Assembly: GCA_002400845.2 (NCBI GenBank)
Contig: NVRK02000118.1
Coordinates: 1 to 62,527 of the forward strand
Length of the DNA stretch: 62,527 nt
Source of the DNA: Hyphomicrobiales bacterium
GTDB taxonomy: Bacteria; Pseudomonadota; Alphaproteobacteria; Rhizobiales; Rhizobiaceae
Reading direction: 5' to 3'
Shown one piece after another: positions 17,283-26,923 of this stretch. The translations under genes were made by a program, and so were the position numbers. Numbering within the stretch: position 1 is the first letter of the stretch; each line of letters begins with the position of its first letter. The notes beneath the pieces are model-generated. The model saw only the letters and a program-made list of their open reading frames with translations, did no database searches and had not been told where the DNA came from.

Positions 17283-17732
17283 CTACGCTTCGCCAGGCCA
17301 AGTAACGATATGGTCTTCGTAATCCTCTGGCTCCATATCCTCTTCGGGGAATACTCTGCCTTTAACGCTTATGCCTGCCTGATGAACGCTATCTGGGTCC
17401 CCACTTTTAAGTGGGTGCCATGGGTATAAGTCTTTGCCATCACTCACTAATTTATAAGCACAGGTTGGTGGCAACCAGGGCAGTTCTCTAACCTTTTTGG
17501 GTGTTAAATCAATGCAATCTGGTACTAAATCAAAACGTTTCTCATAATTTTTGCATTGGCAAGTTTCACAATTCAGCTGATTACAGGCAACATTAGTGAA
17601 AAATATAGCGCCTGTGTCCCAATCTTCTAATTTATTTAGGCAACAACGCCCACACCCATCGCACAAAGATTCCCATTCTTTGCTCGTCATTTCTTCCATC
17701 GTTTTGGTTAACCAAAATGGCTGCTGGGTCAT
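17283..17732 (-). CDS. YcgN family cysteine-cluster protein
   Basis: The start is taken at ATG 17732 (MTQQPFWL), giving 149 residues, the usual family size; the longer frame would need a TTG start. Conserved Cys ligand pairs appear in [18 protein letters not shown] (about 24-41) and [16 protein letters not shown] (about 51-66), then CIDLTP and the C-terminal [10 protein letters not shown]. Family members (UPF0260) probably bind zinc or an iron-sulfur cluster, but their function is unsettled. It is divergent from the PBP gene across 186 bp. Confidence 0.9.
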   Translation of the reverse strand: MTQQPFWLTKTMEEMTSKEWESLCDGCGRCCLNKLEDWDTGAIFFTNVACNQLNCETCQCKNYEKRFDLVPDCIDLTPKKVRELPWLPPTCAYKLVSDGKDLYPWHPLKSGDPDSVHQAGISVKGRVFPEEDMEPEDYEDHIVTWPGEA

Positions 17733-17918
17733 GCTTTTACTTTCATATATAGGGCGGTTCTTAATCTGGCCCTTCAAGAGATTTGTTTGGGCAATTCTTA
17801 AAGTGATGCCCGTTTACACTATTCACCAATAATTGGGTAGAAATTTGCCGTAAATCTTGCATATTTTGATGAGAAGTCTTACCAAAAGAACCTTAGGGGT
17901 TTGTGGAGAGACTAAGCA

Positions 17919-20096
17919 TTGCGTAATCCATTTGAAAACAGAAAAAAGAAGAAAGGGCGTAGCCGCCTTTTGGAAGTTGATTCGTGGATCGATTCAATGC
18001 TTTTCCGATTCTATTCAGTTGTTTCTGAGCGCCTAGAAACCACAAATGTTTTCTTTCGTAAGTTTAGAGTTACAGGTTTTAAAAAGTTTTTAATCGAAAT
18101 CTTGGATGAAGGTTTTACGTTAGGCATTGTTGGCCTAATATTGTTATTGGTTCTGGCTATTCCTGCCTTTGAAGTGACCAATAAAGACTGGCGTAGCAAG
18201 GAAGATTACTCAGTAACCTTCTTAGACCGCTTTGGCAAAGAAATTGGTAGACGCGGTGTTCGTCAATCTGATTCAGAAGAAATTGATACTTTACCTGATG
18301 TTTTTATTAAAGCTGTATTGGCGACAGAAGATCGCCGATTCTTTGAACATTACGGCATAGACTTTTTTGGTTTATTAAGAGCCTTGTTCGAAAATGTTAG
18401 AGCTAATTCTGTTGTGCAAGGTGGTAGTACCATAACGCAGCAGCTCGCTAAAAACCTATTCTTAACAAATGAGCGCACACTTGATCGTAAAATCAAAGAA
18501 GCGTTTATTTCGTTTTGGCTAGAAACGCATTTGTCTAAAAAAGAGATATTAAAGCTCTATTTAGACCGCGCTTATATGGGCGGTGGTAATTTTGGCATTA
18601 AATCTGCGGCAGAATACTATTTTGAAAAAGACGCTAAAGATTTAGATCTAAATGAAGCGGCTATGATGGCTGGTTTGTTTAAAGCCCCAACAAAATATGC
18701 GCCACATATTAACCTGCCACGCGCACGCGCCAGAGCAAATGAAGTTTTGACCAATATGGTGCAAGCTGGGTTTATGACAGAAGGCCAAGTGGTTGGCGCA
18801 CGCAGAAAACCAGCGACCCCTGTTGAGCGCGGTAATACTGAAGGACCAAATTATTTTTTAGATTGGGCGTTTGATGAAGTTCGCAGAATTGCTGCAAAGC
18901 TTCCAGACAAAACATTTATTGCCAAAACAACGGTTGATCTTGATTTGCAAAAAGCAGCAGAAATAGCAATTGAAAGTTCGCTTCGCCAATTTGGTAAAAT
19001 CAAAGGGGTTTCAGAAGCCGCGATGGTTGTGGCAGATCATAGCGGTGCTATTCGGGCCATTGTGGGTGGCCGCGATTATGGTGCCAGTCAGTTTAACAGA
19101 GCAACGCGCGCTAAACGCCAACCCGGCTCCTCTTTCAAACCGTTTGTTTATGCAACAGCCGTTGAAACTAGAAATTTAAAAGAGACCACAAGAGTAACAG
19201 ACCAAAGAACTTGTTACAGAGGCTGGTGCCCTGGTAATTATTCTGGACGCTTCCGAGGTAAGATTGATCTGCAAACTGCGATTATTAACTCAATCAATAC
19301 TATTCCAGTTCAGCTCTATCTTGGCGGCAATGGCATTAAAGGCATTGGGGCAGACCTAATTGTGGATCAAGCAAGATCGATGGGTATTGTTTCTGAACTT
19401 AAAAAGACACCTGCAATGGTGCTTGGTTCAAATGGGTTAACCGTTCTAGAGATGGTTTCAGGCTATGGAACATTTATGACAGGTGGCTACAAGTTGGAAA
19501 GCCATGGCATAGTGCAGCTAACCAACCAGCAAGGTGAGATTGTTTATGACCACCGCAAAACTTTTAAAAATAAAAAACGCGTTCTCTCTGAAAGAGCAAC
19601 AGGTGTGATGAACCGTATGATGGCGCAGATTCCAGAACGCGGTACAGCACGAGCAGCCGCATTAAGAGGCATTAGAGCTGCTGGAAAAACTGGTACAACA
19701 TCTGCTTATAGAGATGCATGGTTCGTGGGGTTCACAGGTAATTTTGTTGCTGGCGTTTGGATGGGGAATGACGATTACAAATCTACGAAAAGATTGACAG
19801 GGGGTAATTTGCCAGCACAAACATGGCGTAAATTTATGACCTATGCTCACCAAAACATAGATCTAAGACCAATCCCTTTTATTGATAATCCTTTGCCAAA
19901 AGTATCAAAAAGGAAAAAGAAAAAAAATGAAGATCAGGATATAGCCTTAATCAGCGTGTTGCGCCCTAAAGCCTTGTCAAAAGCTTCTCAAAACCAATTA
20001 AAATTGTTAGCCGACAAATTACGCGCCGCACCACCAGTGAAGTATACGAAGAAACTGGTAAGCAGTCAGATTAATAACACTACAATTACGCAATAA
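17919..20096 (+). CDS. Bifunctional class A penicillin-binding protein (PBP1A-type)
   Basis: The start is a TTG at 17919, chosen because GGAGAG lies 8 bases upstream and the following codons (MRNPFENRKKKKGRSR) give the usual basic cytoplasmic tail. A transmembrane segment spans about 66-84. The GT51 transglycosylase domain has catalytic Glu137 in ATEDRRFFEHYG and QGGSTITQQLAKN. The transpeptidase has SSFK with active Ser404, SIN at 458-460 and KTG at 590-592. It polymerises and crosslinks peptidoglycan at the inner membrane. The C-terminus is a Lys-rich tail. All catalytic motifs are intact over 725 residues. Confidence 0.96.
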   Translation: MRNPFENRKKKKGRSRLLEVDSWIDSMLFRFYSVVSERLETTNVFFRKFRVTGFKKFLIEILDEGFTLGIVGLILLLVLAIPAFEVTNKDWRSKEDYSVTFLDRFGKEIGRRGVRQSDSEEIDTLPDVFIKAVLATEDRRFFEHYGIDFFGLLRALFENVRANSVVQGGSTITQQLAKNLFLTNERTLDRKIKEAFISFWLETHLSKKEILKLYLDRAYMGGGNFGIKSAAEYYFEKDAKDLDLNEAAMMAGLFKAPTKYAPHINLPRARARANEVLTNMVQAGFMTEGQVVGARRKPATPVERGNTEGPNYFLDWAFDEVRRIAAKLPDKTFIAKTTVDLDLQKAAEIAIESSLRQFGKIKGVSEAAMVVADHSGAIRAIVGGRDYGASQFNRATRAKRQPGSSFKPFVYATAVETRNLKETTRVTDQRTCYRGWCPGNYSGRFRGKIDLQTAIINSINTIPVQLYLGGNGIKGIGADLIVDQARSMGIVSELKKTPAMVLGSNGLTVLEMVSGYGTFMTGGYKLESHGIVQLTNQQGEIVYDHRKTFKNKKRVLSERATGVMNRMMAQIPERGTARAAALRGIRAAGKTGTTSAYRDAWFVGFTGNFVAGVWMGNDDYKSTKRLTGGNLPAQTWRKFMTYAHQNIDLRPIPFIDNPLPKVSKRKKKKNEDQDIALISVLRPKALSKASQNQLKLLADKLRAAPPVKYTKKLVSSQINNTTITQ

Positions 20097-20186
20097 AAAC
20101 TTACTAAAATTAATGCTCAATAAAGAAATATTTCAACCAATCCATTGCAATCAAACATAATCTGAAAATTCTGATAAGTTACAAAA

Positions 20187-20771
20187 ATGTTCAAAAACTA
20201 CCTCACAATCTGGATTGTTTTAGCCATAGGAATTATTCTAGGCGGAGGCTCTGTTTGGTATTCACTACAGGCAAGTCATGGCATTGGCGGTATTAATGTT
20301 GGAAGATGGACTGCATGGCCGTTTGCAGGTGGCGCAGAAGCTGACCCTTACACGATTGCTAAAGTAGCAAGAAACGGAAACATTCCACTTGGCGCGACCG
20401 AAGGCTTAGCTTTTGAAGCTAAGACCGACAATTCTGGTCGCCCCTTAATTTTCAGCTGTAGTTACATAATTTCAGGCAGAACGCCGCCAGCACGACTGTG
20501 GACGCTAACTGCTTATAATCAAGATGGGAGTTTGGTGACACCAGGTTTTACAAAACAATCTGCTACATATTCTGGAAACTTACTACGCTTTGACCAAGGT
20601 GCATTTAGAGTAGGCATCAGTAAAACGCCTGTCTCTGGCAATTGGCTTAGCATTACTGGCAAAGGAAGTTTCTACTTGGTCCTTAGATTATATGATACGC
20701 CAGCAACGAGTAGCACAGGACTTGCATCTAGGCGTATGCCGGCAATATTAAGAGGGGAATGTGAGCAATGA
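20187..20771 (+). CDS. DUF1214 domain protein, membrane-anchored
   Basis: The 194-residue protein has an N-terminal membrane anchor (about 5-27). The periplasmic DUF1214-type beta domain ends PPARLWTLTAYNQDGSL and ISKTPVSGNWLSITGKGSFYLVLRLYDTP. It overlaps the following DUF1254-type gene by 4 bases. The two domains usually occur together, either fused or as neighbours, in proteobacteria. The biochemical role is unknown. It lies 90 bp downstream of the PBP gene on the same strand and may be read with it. Confidence 0.85.
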   Translation: MFKNYLTIWIVLAIGIILGGGSVWYSLQASHGIGGINVGRWTAWPFAGGAEADPYTIAKVARNGNIPLGATEGLAFEAKTDNSGRPLIFSCSYIISGRTPPARLWTLTAYNQDGSLVTPGFTKQSATYSGNLLRFDQGAFRVGISKTPVSGNWLSITGKGSFYLVLRLYDTPATSSTGLASRRMPAILRGECEQ

Positions 20772-21343
20772 GGTGGCGTATTCCCTATATACTGCTCATG
20801 GGCGTTGTCCTTGCAGGTATAATTCACATAGCAGTCGTTTTATTAATTCCCCAATATAGCACACGCGATGCGTGGGCATATTTATCAGGACGCACTAATT
20901 TATTTTCTTTCACCATTTTTGAAGATGTTTCACAACTGTCTGGCATATCTGAAGTAGATCCGTTTTTCTCATATGGTGTATGCCGTTTTGATATAGAAGA
21001 AGCCCCTTTAAGATTAGTAGGCAAACAAACAGAATTATTTTGGTCTGCATCTGTTTTTGATGAAAGTGGCAAGGTTATTTACAGCCTTAATGATAGAACA
21101 GCGATTGATAAAAAATTAAATTTATTAATTATCGATCCAGTTCAAGCATTGGACATTAGAGGCAATGAGCAAGCTGAAATAGAAAATTCAATTATTGTTG
21201 AAGCTAATATTCGACTGGGCTTTGTGGTTGTAAGAATTCTACGCCCAGATGATGGGTGGAAAGCTGAAAACCAAAATTTCTTAAAGGCAATTGAGTGCTC
21301 AAAATTTCTGACGGTTGAGCCACAACAAAATTTAGAGAATTAA
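20768..21343 (+). CDS. DUF1254 domain protein, membrane-anchored
   Basis: The 191-residue protein has one N-terminal transmembrane segment (about 5-27). A beta-rich periplasmic domain of DUF1254 type follows (RDAWAYLSGRTNLFSFT, DPFFSYGVCRFDIEEAPLRL, FWSASVFDESGKVIYSLNDR). The ATGA overlap with the DUF1214 gene shows coupling and suggests the two products form one complex. No enzymatic motif was seen. Confidence 0.85.
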   Translation: MRWRIPYILLMGVVLAGIIHIAVVLLIPQYSTRDAWAYLSGRTNLFSFTIFEDVSQLSGISEVDPFFSYGVCRFDIEEAPLRLVGKQTELFWSASVFDESGKVIYSLNDRTAIDKKLNLLIIDPVQALDIRGNEQAEIENSIIVEANIRLGFVVVRILRPDDGWKAENQNFLKAIECSKFLTVEPQQNLEN

Positions 21344-21350
21344 TTCAAGT

Positions 21351-21557
21351 TTACTGAATAGACGTGCATTGCACTATGCGTTCGTAACGAACACCCGTAA
21401 AAAACAAAATCTTGGCACTCTCCGTATTAAGGCCATTATCAACATACTTTTGTTGATTTTTCCGAATGGCATTTTTTTGTTTTGTATTTTTGCCAATCAC
21501 TTTATTTTTGGACTTATTCTGATTACTCATTACGGGCATTTGGATTATCTGTCCCAT
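21351..21557 (-). CDS. Small basic conserved-looking protein, unknown function
   Basis: The 68-residue frame has GGAG 7 bases before its ATG (MGQIIQMPVMS), a Lys/Asn-rich middle and a hydrophobic/aromatic end AKILFFTGVRYER. The good ribosome site and the distinctive C-terminus favour a real gene over the opposite plus-strand frame. Short rhizobial proteins ending in a similar ILFFTGVRYER string are recalled but could not be checked. It is transcribed away from the DUF2336 gene. Confidence 0.55.
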   Translation of the reverse strand: MGQIIQMPVMSNQNKSKNKVIGKNTKQKNAIRKNQQKYVDNGLNTESAKILFFTGVRYERIVQCTSIQ

Positions 21558-21800
21558 GCTTAAACTCCATGCATGTTTAATAAATTTCCCACTAATTCAA
21601 CCTTAAGATGCCCGTACTTCGTTAAAGTTGCGTAAACAGGTCTAAGCTTACAAAAACAAGCTCCCAGACTGGTTAATAACCACCATTAAGATCCAATTAA
21701 ATATGGTTAACAATTTGTAAAGATTTGCTGGTCCACAATGGGTAGACCCCACAATTGATTCGCAAAAAATGCGGACGGCCAATGCTTTCGCGGAGCACTT

Positions 21801-23255
21801 ATGATTTCAGCATCTATAGATACAAAACCAATGTCTACGTCTTCAGTAGAAGCTGTCAAAATAGGTTTTCCTAAAAAAAGGAGAACTAAGTCTTCTAGCA
21901 TTTTGTTGGAATCAACACGCCAATTTTGTGAAAAAAATCGCCCTACCATAGAAGATATTTCAACTTACAAGGCATTTTTCTATCAATTCATCGGTACACT
22001 GCCAGACACTGATAAACGGCAAGTAGCTGCAATATTGGCACGAAACCCATTCACTCCGCGTCCTATTGGTTTATATTTGGCCATGGACAAGCTTGAGGTT
22101 GCGGCACCCTTTTTATTGTTCTCTCCAATTCTTAAAGAACTAGATTTAAAAGCCATCAGCCGAAAAATGGGTGAGGAATATGCAAATGTCATTAGTAGGC
22201 GTAAAGATGGCAATGAAATTCTGGGCGTTAATCAGGCAAACTTAGAATCCAGTACAGGCGTATTAAACGAGCGCGTAGCTTATGAAAGCGATGCGGGAAA
22301 AGATGAAGTGATTTTAAACATAGATCCTTCTGACAATGCATCGCTTATTACTAGACCTTTATCCGATGCCATTAAGAAAACCACTCTAGAATTAGACGAA
22401 GAAATCTTGCTTGTAAGTGTTGCATCTAAAGCAACAAAGCTGGAAACATCAAAAGACGTTGCCGCGGTTGTTGCTGAAACTGTCGCGCCTAAAGCCAGTA
22501 CGACAAATGGCCTATCTGCAACAACGCATAGTAAAGATAAAACAAATGGCATTGTTAATCAGCATTCTACTATGAACAAATCTGAATACAGTGGTTCTTT
22601 GGACATGGCAGTTGAGGAAAAGGATGACACTTGGCTTTCGAGTGAAGAAATAGTTGCGCTTGCATCTGTTGGTGGAAAACTGGGCAAGAAACAAAAGCTG
22701 GATGTACGAAATGCACTAAACAGCTCACACAAGCATAATGCAGCAGCCTCCAGCGATCGATTGCTAAATAAAATTGAGATAGCCACTCTTATTAGACAAG
22801 CAAGAGCACTAGATCATAAAGGCTTTAGCCAGACAGTTTCGCACGTTTCTGGCCTGAGTAATGAATTTATTCTAAATATAATCCACAAAAAAGCTGGAGA
22901 TCAATTACTATATCTAATTAAGGCATTGGATATTCCTTCACCAAAAAATTTGCAGCTTTTATTGATGCTTGCTCCAAAACATGGTCGCGGTATTGATGTA
23001 TATATGGCAGCTAAAAAACAATTTACTGAATTGAATATTGGCATTTGTCGCATGATCTTTAATGAAGTTGGGGCTAAATTTGAAGTACCTGGCGCGCCTA
23101 AGCCAATGCGTATTGAAGGCAAACGCCAAGACGAAAACTTCAACCATTCGGTTAAAATGCGCCGCGAACATATTTCAGCAATTTCACACGTAGATACTGG
23201 TCGACAAAGAAAAGAAACATTCTCTTCAACTGCATCAAACCGCAAAGTTTCCTAA
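21801..23255 (+). CDS. DUF2336 domain protein
   Basis: The 484-residue protein is soluble. The N-terminal helical DUF2336 region (about 40-140: FCEKNRPTIEDISTYKAFFYQ, LARNPFTPRPIGLYLA) resembles HEAT-like repeats. A low-complexity, Ser/Thr/Ala/Lys-rich middle (about 150-330) follows, then a second helical part with IRQARALDHKGFSQTVSHVSGLS and NIHKKAGDQLLYLIKALDI. DUF2336 proteins are common in Alphaproteobacteria and of unknown role. The long disordered insert is unremarkable for the group. Confidence 0.82.
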   Translation: MISASIDTKPMSTSSVEAVKIGFPKKRRTKSSSILLESTRQFCEKNRPTIEDISTYKAFFYQFIGTLPDTDKRQVAAILARNPFTPRPIGLYLAMDKLEVAAPFLLFSPILKELDLKAISRKMGEEYANVISRRKDGNEILGVNQANLESSTGVLNERVAYESDAGKDEVILNIDPSDNASLITRPLSDAIKKTTLELDEEILLVSVASKATKLETSKDVAAVVAETVAPKASTTNGLSATTHSKDKTNGIVNQHSTMNKSEYSGSLDMAVEEKDDTWLSSEEIVALASVGGKLGKKQKLDVRNALNSSHKHNAAASSDRLLNKIEIATLIRQARALDHKGFSQTVSHVSGLSNEFILNIIHKKAGDQLLYLIKALDIPSPKNLQLLLMLAPKHGRGIDVYMAAKKQFTELNIGICRMIFNEVGAKFEVPGAPKPMRIEGKRQDENFNHSVKMRREHISAISHVDTGRQRKETFSSTASNRKVS

Positions 23256-23270
23256 TTCAACATCCAAATA

Positions 23271-23618
23271 TTACTCTTCGTGAGAAATGATATTGATGTC
23301 TGTTAGGCTAGCAGATGTTTCGATTTCGACTACCCAAATATCTGGATCAAATCGCTTTTGCTTTTCAATACATTGGGATATTTCAGCATCGCTTTGAGCA
23401 GTATTAAGCAACTCGAAATAACGATCATGTTGATGGTGTTCAGGCAATAATGATTGCGAAACTGGACCATAAAAATCGTTATTATCTCTACTTTTGTTAT
23501 GGCAAACAAAAATGGCACCAGCCTCTTCAGCGCCTTTATTCAAGACACAGCAAAAAGCGCCTTCATTACCTAGTTTACGAATGAGGGCTGAGACAAAGAT
23601 TGATGATTTTAGGCGCAT
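23271..23618 (-). CDS. DUF1491 family protein
   Basis: The 115-residue protein has the family layout: MRLKSSIFVSALIRKLGNEGAF at the start, GAEEAGAIFVCHNK, FYGPVSQSLLP and a C-terminal RFDPDIWVVEIE. It is a small alphaproteobacterial family with no known function. It is 6 bp from the peptidoglycan-binding protein gene and likely in one operon with it and the kinase (23271-25771). Confidence 0.88.
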   Translation of the reverse strand: MRLKSSIFVSALIRKLGNEGAFCCVLNKGAEEAGAIFVCHNKSRDNNDFYGPVSQSLLPEHHQHDRYFELLNTAQSDAEISQCIEKQKRFDPDIWVVEIETSASLTDINIISHEE

Positions 23619-23624
23619 ATGAAA

Positions 23625-24386
23625 TTAGCCTGCAGGCAAAGCATTTTTAGAAATGAGCGATTCAATCAATGCCAAATCAGGAATACCCGTTTTGGTTAAA
23701 TTGAACTTTTCTTGAAACCGCATAATCGCTGCCGCTGTTTGGCTTCCATAAATGCCATCTACAGAAATGTCCGGCTCACCAAAATTATAAAGGCCTTGCT
23801 GAACAATTTTCACAATTTTCTCATTATATTTTACAGTTGATTGACTAGTAGCAACTGGGCTTGGTTTTGGTGCAACAATCACTTTTGCTTTTTGGACGTT
23901 GCCACCAATGTGATTAAGCAATGCAGAACTAGCAAAACCATCTACTTGCAAACTATTTTTGCTTTGATAAGCAGAAATTGCAGCTCTGGTCATCGGTCCT
24001 CGTTGACCGTCAACACCACCCTTATAAACGCCTGCTTTTAACAATGCGCGTTGCACATCTGCCACCAAATCAGAGCCGTTATTAATTACGCTTGTCGCCA
24101 TTTTGTTTTGGCGCACTGTAGAATTATCCAGTCTGTGCATTGTAGTCTTAACCGGTCTTACAACTGGCTTAAAAGCATCTGCTTTAAAATTAGATGTCAC
24201 TTGAATGGACTGAGTTGTAACATGATCACGCGTTGCCCATAGTGGCAAAGGATGCGATCCACTTTGTGCATAAATTGCATTGCCTGCTACCAAACTGAAG
24301 GCAACTGCAAATGTTACCATGCCAGCTGCAACAGAAGGGTGTTCCTGTAAAATCGAAAAGATAATATTGTCTGATCTATTTTTCAT
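23625..24386 (-). CDS. Peptidoglycan-binding protein with two PGB1 repeats, membrane-anchored
   Basis: The start is taken at ATG 24386 (MKNRSDN), with GGAG 6 bases upstream; the longer frame needs TTG. The 253-residue product has one transmembrane segment (about 20-40). It is followed by a linker and two peptidoglycan-binding-1 repeats (DVQRALLKAGVYKGGVDGQRGPMTRAAISAYQ and IVQQGLYNFGEPDISVDGIYGSQTAAAIMRFQ). No hydrolase domain is attached. It lies 20 bp after the histidine kinase gene, so envelope binding may be linked to that signalling system. Confidence 0.88.
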   Translation of the reverse strand: MKNRSDNIIFSILQEHPSVAAGMVTFAVAFSLVAGNAIYAQSGSHPLPLWATRDHVTTQSIQVTSNFKADAFKPVVRPVKTTMHRLDNSTVRQNKMATSVINNGSDLVADVQRALLKAGVYKGGVDGQRGPMTRAAISAYQSKNSLQVDGFASSALLNHIGGNVQKAKVIVAPKPSPVATSQSTVKYNEKIVKIVQQGLYNFGEPDISVDGIYGSQTAAAIMRFQEKFNLTKTGIPDLALIESLISKNALPAG

Positions 24387-24406
24387 AATAATCTCCAAAC
24401 TGTGGC

Positions 24407-25771
24407 TTAAGCACTATTGCGGGCGCGGTCAGGCACACCATCACGTACAATGTTGAAACTTTTATGTTCAGCATTTGATTTCTTGTGTATTTCAGTAATT
24501 TGTTCAATTGGATCTTGTGCAGGCACACGGCGTCCAGACTGTCCATGAATTGGAAGCGTAACTGTAACAGTCGTCCCTTTTCCACGCACGCTAGAAAACT
24601 CGATATTGCCTTCATGCAATTGCAACAAACCACGCACAACCGATAGCCCAAGGCCAGTGCCTTCGTATTTACGGTCATATTTGCTGTCTGCCTGATAAAA
24701 TGGATTTCCTAAATTTTCTATATGCTCTTCAGAAATGCCTATGCCATCATCTTCAATTTTCAAACAAATATTTCTAGCAGTACGCTCAGCAACAACAGAC
24801 ACAACGCTGTTATCATCAGAAAATTTAATCGCATTAGAAAGCAAATTTATCATAATTTGGCGAATGGCACGTTCATCTGCAACAATGTCTGGCACATCAT
24901 CAAAACCAATGCTTTGAAGTTTTATTGAGCGAATTTGAGCTTGGCCCTGCATCATCGCAACTGTCTTAGAAAGGCAGTTTCGCAATGCAAATGGCTCTGC
25001 TAATATTTCGTACATACCTGATTCAATTTTGGACATATCCAAAATATCATTCAGAACACTTAAAAGATGGCTGGCAGAACTATGTATGAGTTCAACATAT
25101 TCTGCTTTTTTCTCTGTTGAGATTTTAGCAGCAAGGTGTGAATTTAAAAGTTCCGAAAAACCCATTATCGCGTTTAAGGGTGTGCGAAGCTCATGGCTCA
25201 TATGGCCTAAGAAACGTGTTTTAGCATCGCTTGCATGTTCTGCATCTTCTTTGGTTGCTAAAATATCTGTTTCAATTTGTTTGCGCTTAGTAATGTCTGT
25301 GTATGTTGCCACGATCAATGGCTCATCTGCATTACAAGTTTCTATTTTTTTAAGTGATAATTCCAACCATTGTGGCTTATCTGAATTATTAGATGTTCGC
25401 CCTGCCATTATGGTTCTAAATTCCACAGGCGTTATGTCATCTCTTTTGGCGCACTTTATAACCGCATGCGCGACAGCAACTCTATCTTGCACATGCACAT
25501 GATCTAAAACTTTGATAGTGCTGTACTCTGTATTTTCTAGACCGAATACAGATGGAAGGTTTGGGCTGGCATATAATATGCGCCCATCTTTATCGTGCAC
25601 CGAATGTTTGTTTATTAAGGTGTCAGGCAAAACACTATTAGCAACGCTATCAAAAGCGCTCTTAAATTGATTCAGCACTTCTGCCACTGTAACCTTATTA
25701 GATACATTATCTTGGACTTTATTTTGTCCGCTCTGATTTAGATCAGTATTTGAAATCTCTAATTTACGCAA
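24407..25771 (-). CDS. Cytoplasmic PAS-domain sensor histidine kinase (PleC/DivJ-type core)
   Basis: The 454-residue kinase has no membrane segments. A PAS domain spans about 55-165 (GRILYASPNLPSVFGLEN, TYTDITKRK). The dimerisation domain has His193 in MSHELRTPLNAIMGFSELL, and the ATPase domain shows an N-box NLLSNAIKFS, EDDGIGIS and GTGLGLSVVRGL. The H-box belongs to the PleC/DivJ/PdhS-type group that acts on DivK-like regulators in Alphaproteobacteria. Assignment to a particular member is not possible from sequence. It is first in the operon with the peptidoglycan-binding and DUF1491 genes. Confidence 0.92.
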   Translation of the reverse strand: MRKLEISNTDLNQSGQNKVQDNVSNKVTVAEVLNQFKSAFDSVANSVLPDTLINKHSVHDKDGRILYASPNLPSVFGLENTEYSTIKVLDHVHVQDRVAVAHAVIKCAKRDDITPVEFRTIMAGRTSNNSDKPQWLELSLKKIETCNADEPLIVATYTDITKRKQIETDILATKEDAEHASDAKTRFLGHMSHELRTPLNAIMGFSELLNSHLAAKISTEKKAEYVELIHSSASHLLSVLNDILDMSKIESGMYEILAEPFALRNCLSKTVAMMQGQAQIRSIKLQSIGFDDVPDIVADERAIRQIMINLLSNAIKFSDDNSVVSVVAERTARNICLKIEDDGIGISEEHIENLGNPFYQADSKYDRKYEGTGLGLSVVRGLLQLHEGNIEFSSVRGKGTTVTVTLPIHGQSGRRVPAQDPIEQITEIHKKSNAEHKSFNIVRDGVPDRARNSA

Positions 25772-26050
25772 AACTATTTCCTATACATATTTACAGTTCT
25801 TAAAATGCCACAGCACATTTAATGGAAAGCTAAACAGATTGGCCTCAAGAGAAATAGTTTGCGTATTTGGCCCATTTTACGCTCATTTTTATTGGTATGG
25901 TAAACAAGTAGTAACCAAAACGGCCAGTTTTGGGAGATATGCCATTAATCTGGCCAAATTTACTTAAAATTTTAATCAAAATTGACGGGAAAACAAAAGT
26001 GAAGATTAAAACCTAGGTGATATGAGTATTTTTGGGAAAGGACGACTAAC

Positions 26051-26383
26051 ATGTTTTTAATTAAATCTGCCTTCTGGCTAACAGTGGCAATTGCTTTTAT
26101 TCCGGTCAGTAATGACCAGCTTGATGAGGGTCAGCGTAATATTACGACAGCTGAAACGATAAGCCTTGCACAAAGTGTCATTCAAGATGCCAGTAGTTTT
26201 TGTGAGAGAAATCCCAGACCGTGTGAAACTGGTAGCATGATAGTATCGCAACTTGGTGTTAAAGCACGCGAGGGCGCTCGTATTGCATATACTTACCTTG
26301 ATGATAATTACGGCAAGCAAACTCAATTTGCTGACCATAAAAATACCGATTTGGTAAATACTGGTTCAATTTTACAAAAATAA
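26051..26383 (+). CDS. DUF5330-like small exported protein
   Basis: The 110-residue product has an N-terminal hydrophobic signal or anchor (MFLIKSAFWLTVAIAFIPV). A short polar region with two Cys (FCERNPRPCETG) and GARIAYTYLDDNYG follows. This matches the Hyphomicrobiales DUF5330 family, typically located beside sufE. The function is unknown. The ribosome site AAAGGA stands about 10 bases before the ATG. Confidence 0.8.
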   Translation: MFLIKSAFWLTVAIAFIPVSNDQLDEGQRNITTAETISLAQSVIQDASSFCERNPRPCETGSMIVSQLGVKAREGARIAYTYLDDNYGKQTQFADHKNTDLVNTGSILQK

Positions 26384-26497
26384 TTTTCAAACAAGACAAT
26401 TTGTATTTGAAACAAAAATGCACACCTATATATATGTGTTCTAATAGTTTCATAATCGTTCTTGCCAAATGGTGGGAACAAACAGATTGAGTGTTGT

Positions 26498-26923
26498 ATG
26501 TCGATAGAATTAATAGTTGAAAATTTTGAATTCCTAGACGATTGGGATGATCGCTATAAATATCTTATTGAGTTAGGCAATTCCCTGCCTGCCTTTCCAG
26601 AATCTGCACAAACTGCTGAAACCAAAGTTCAAGGATGTGTAAGTCAAGTTTGGATACTTCCAAATATTGGTGAGGGTAATGATCCAAAAATTACATTCTT
26701 GGGAACATCTGACGCTCACATTGTTAGAGGCTTAATCGCAATTACACTCGCAATATTTTCTGGAAAAACCGCTAGTGAAATTGGCAGTATAAATGAAAAT
26801 GCTGTTTTTGAGCAATTGGATCTTTCAGAACATATAACGCCACAACGCTCAAACGGTCTACGCTCAATGGTTCAGCGCATTAAAGACACTGCATCAGCAA
26901 ATTACAATAATGGATCATTATAG
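26498..26923 (+). CDS. sufE: SufE-type cysteine desulfurase sulfur acceptor
   Basis: The start is taken at ATG 26498 (MSIELIVENFEFLDDWDDRY), giving 141 residues, the standard size; the longer frame begins with TTG. The sulfur-accepting Cys47 lies in TKVQGCVSQVW, the invariant SufE motif. SufE takes persulfide sulfur from SufS for iron-sulfur cluster assembly. Its last 6 bases overlap the convergent DUF6456 gene. Confidence 0.92.
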   Translation: MSIELIVENFEFLDDWDDRYKYLIELGNSLPAFPESAQTAETKVQGCVSQVWILPNIGEGNDPKITFLGTSDAHIVRGLIAITLAIFSGKTASEIGSINENAVFEQLDLSEHITPQRSNGLRSMVQRIKDTASANYNNGSL

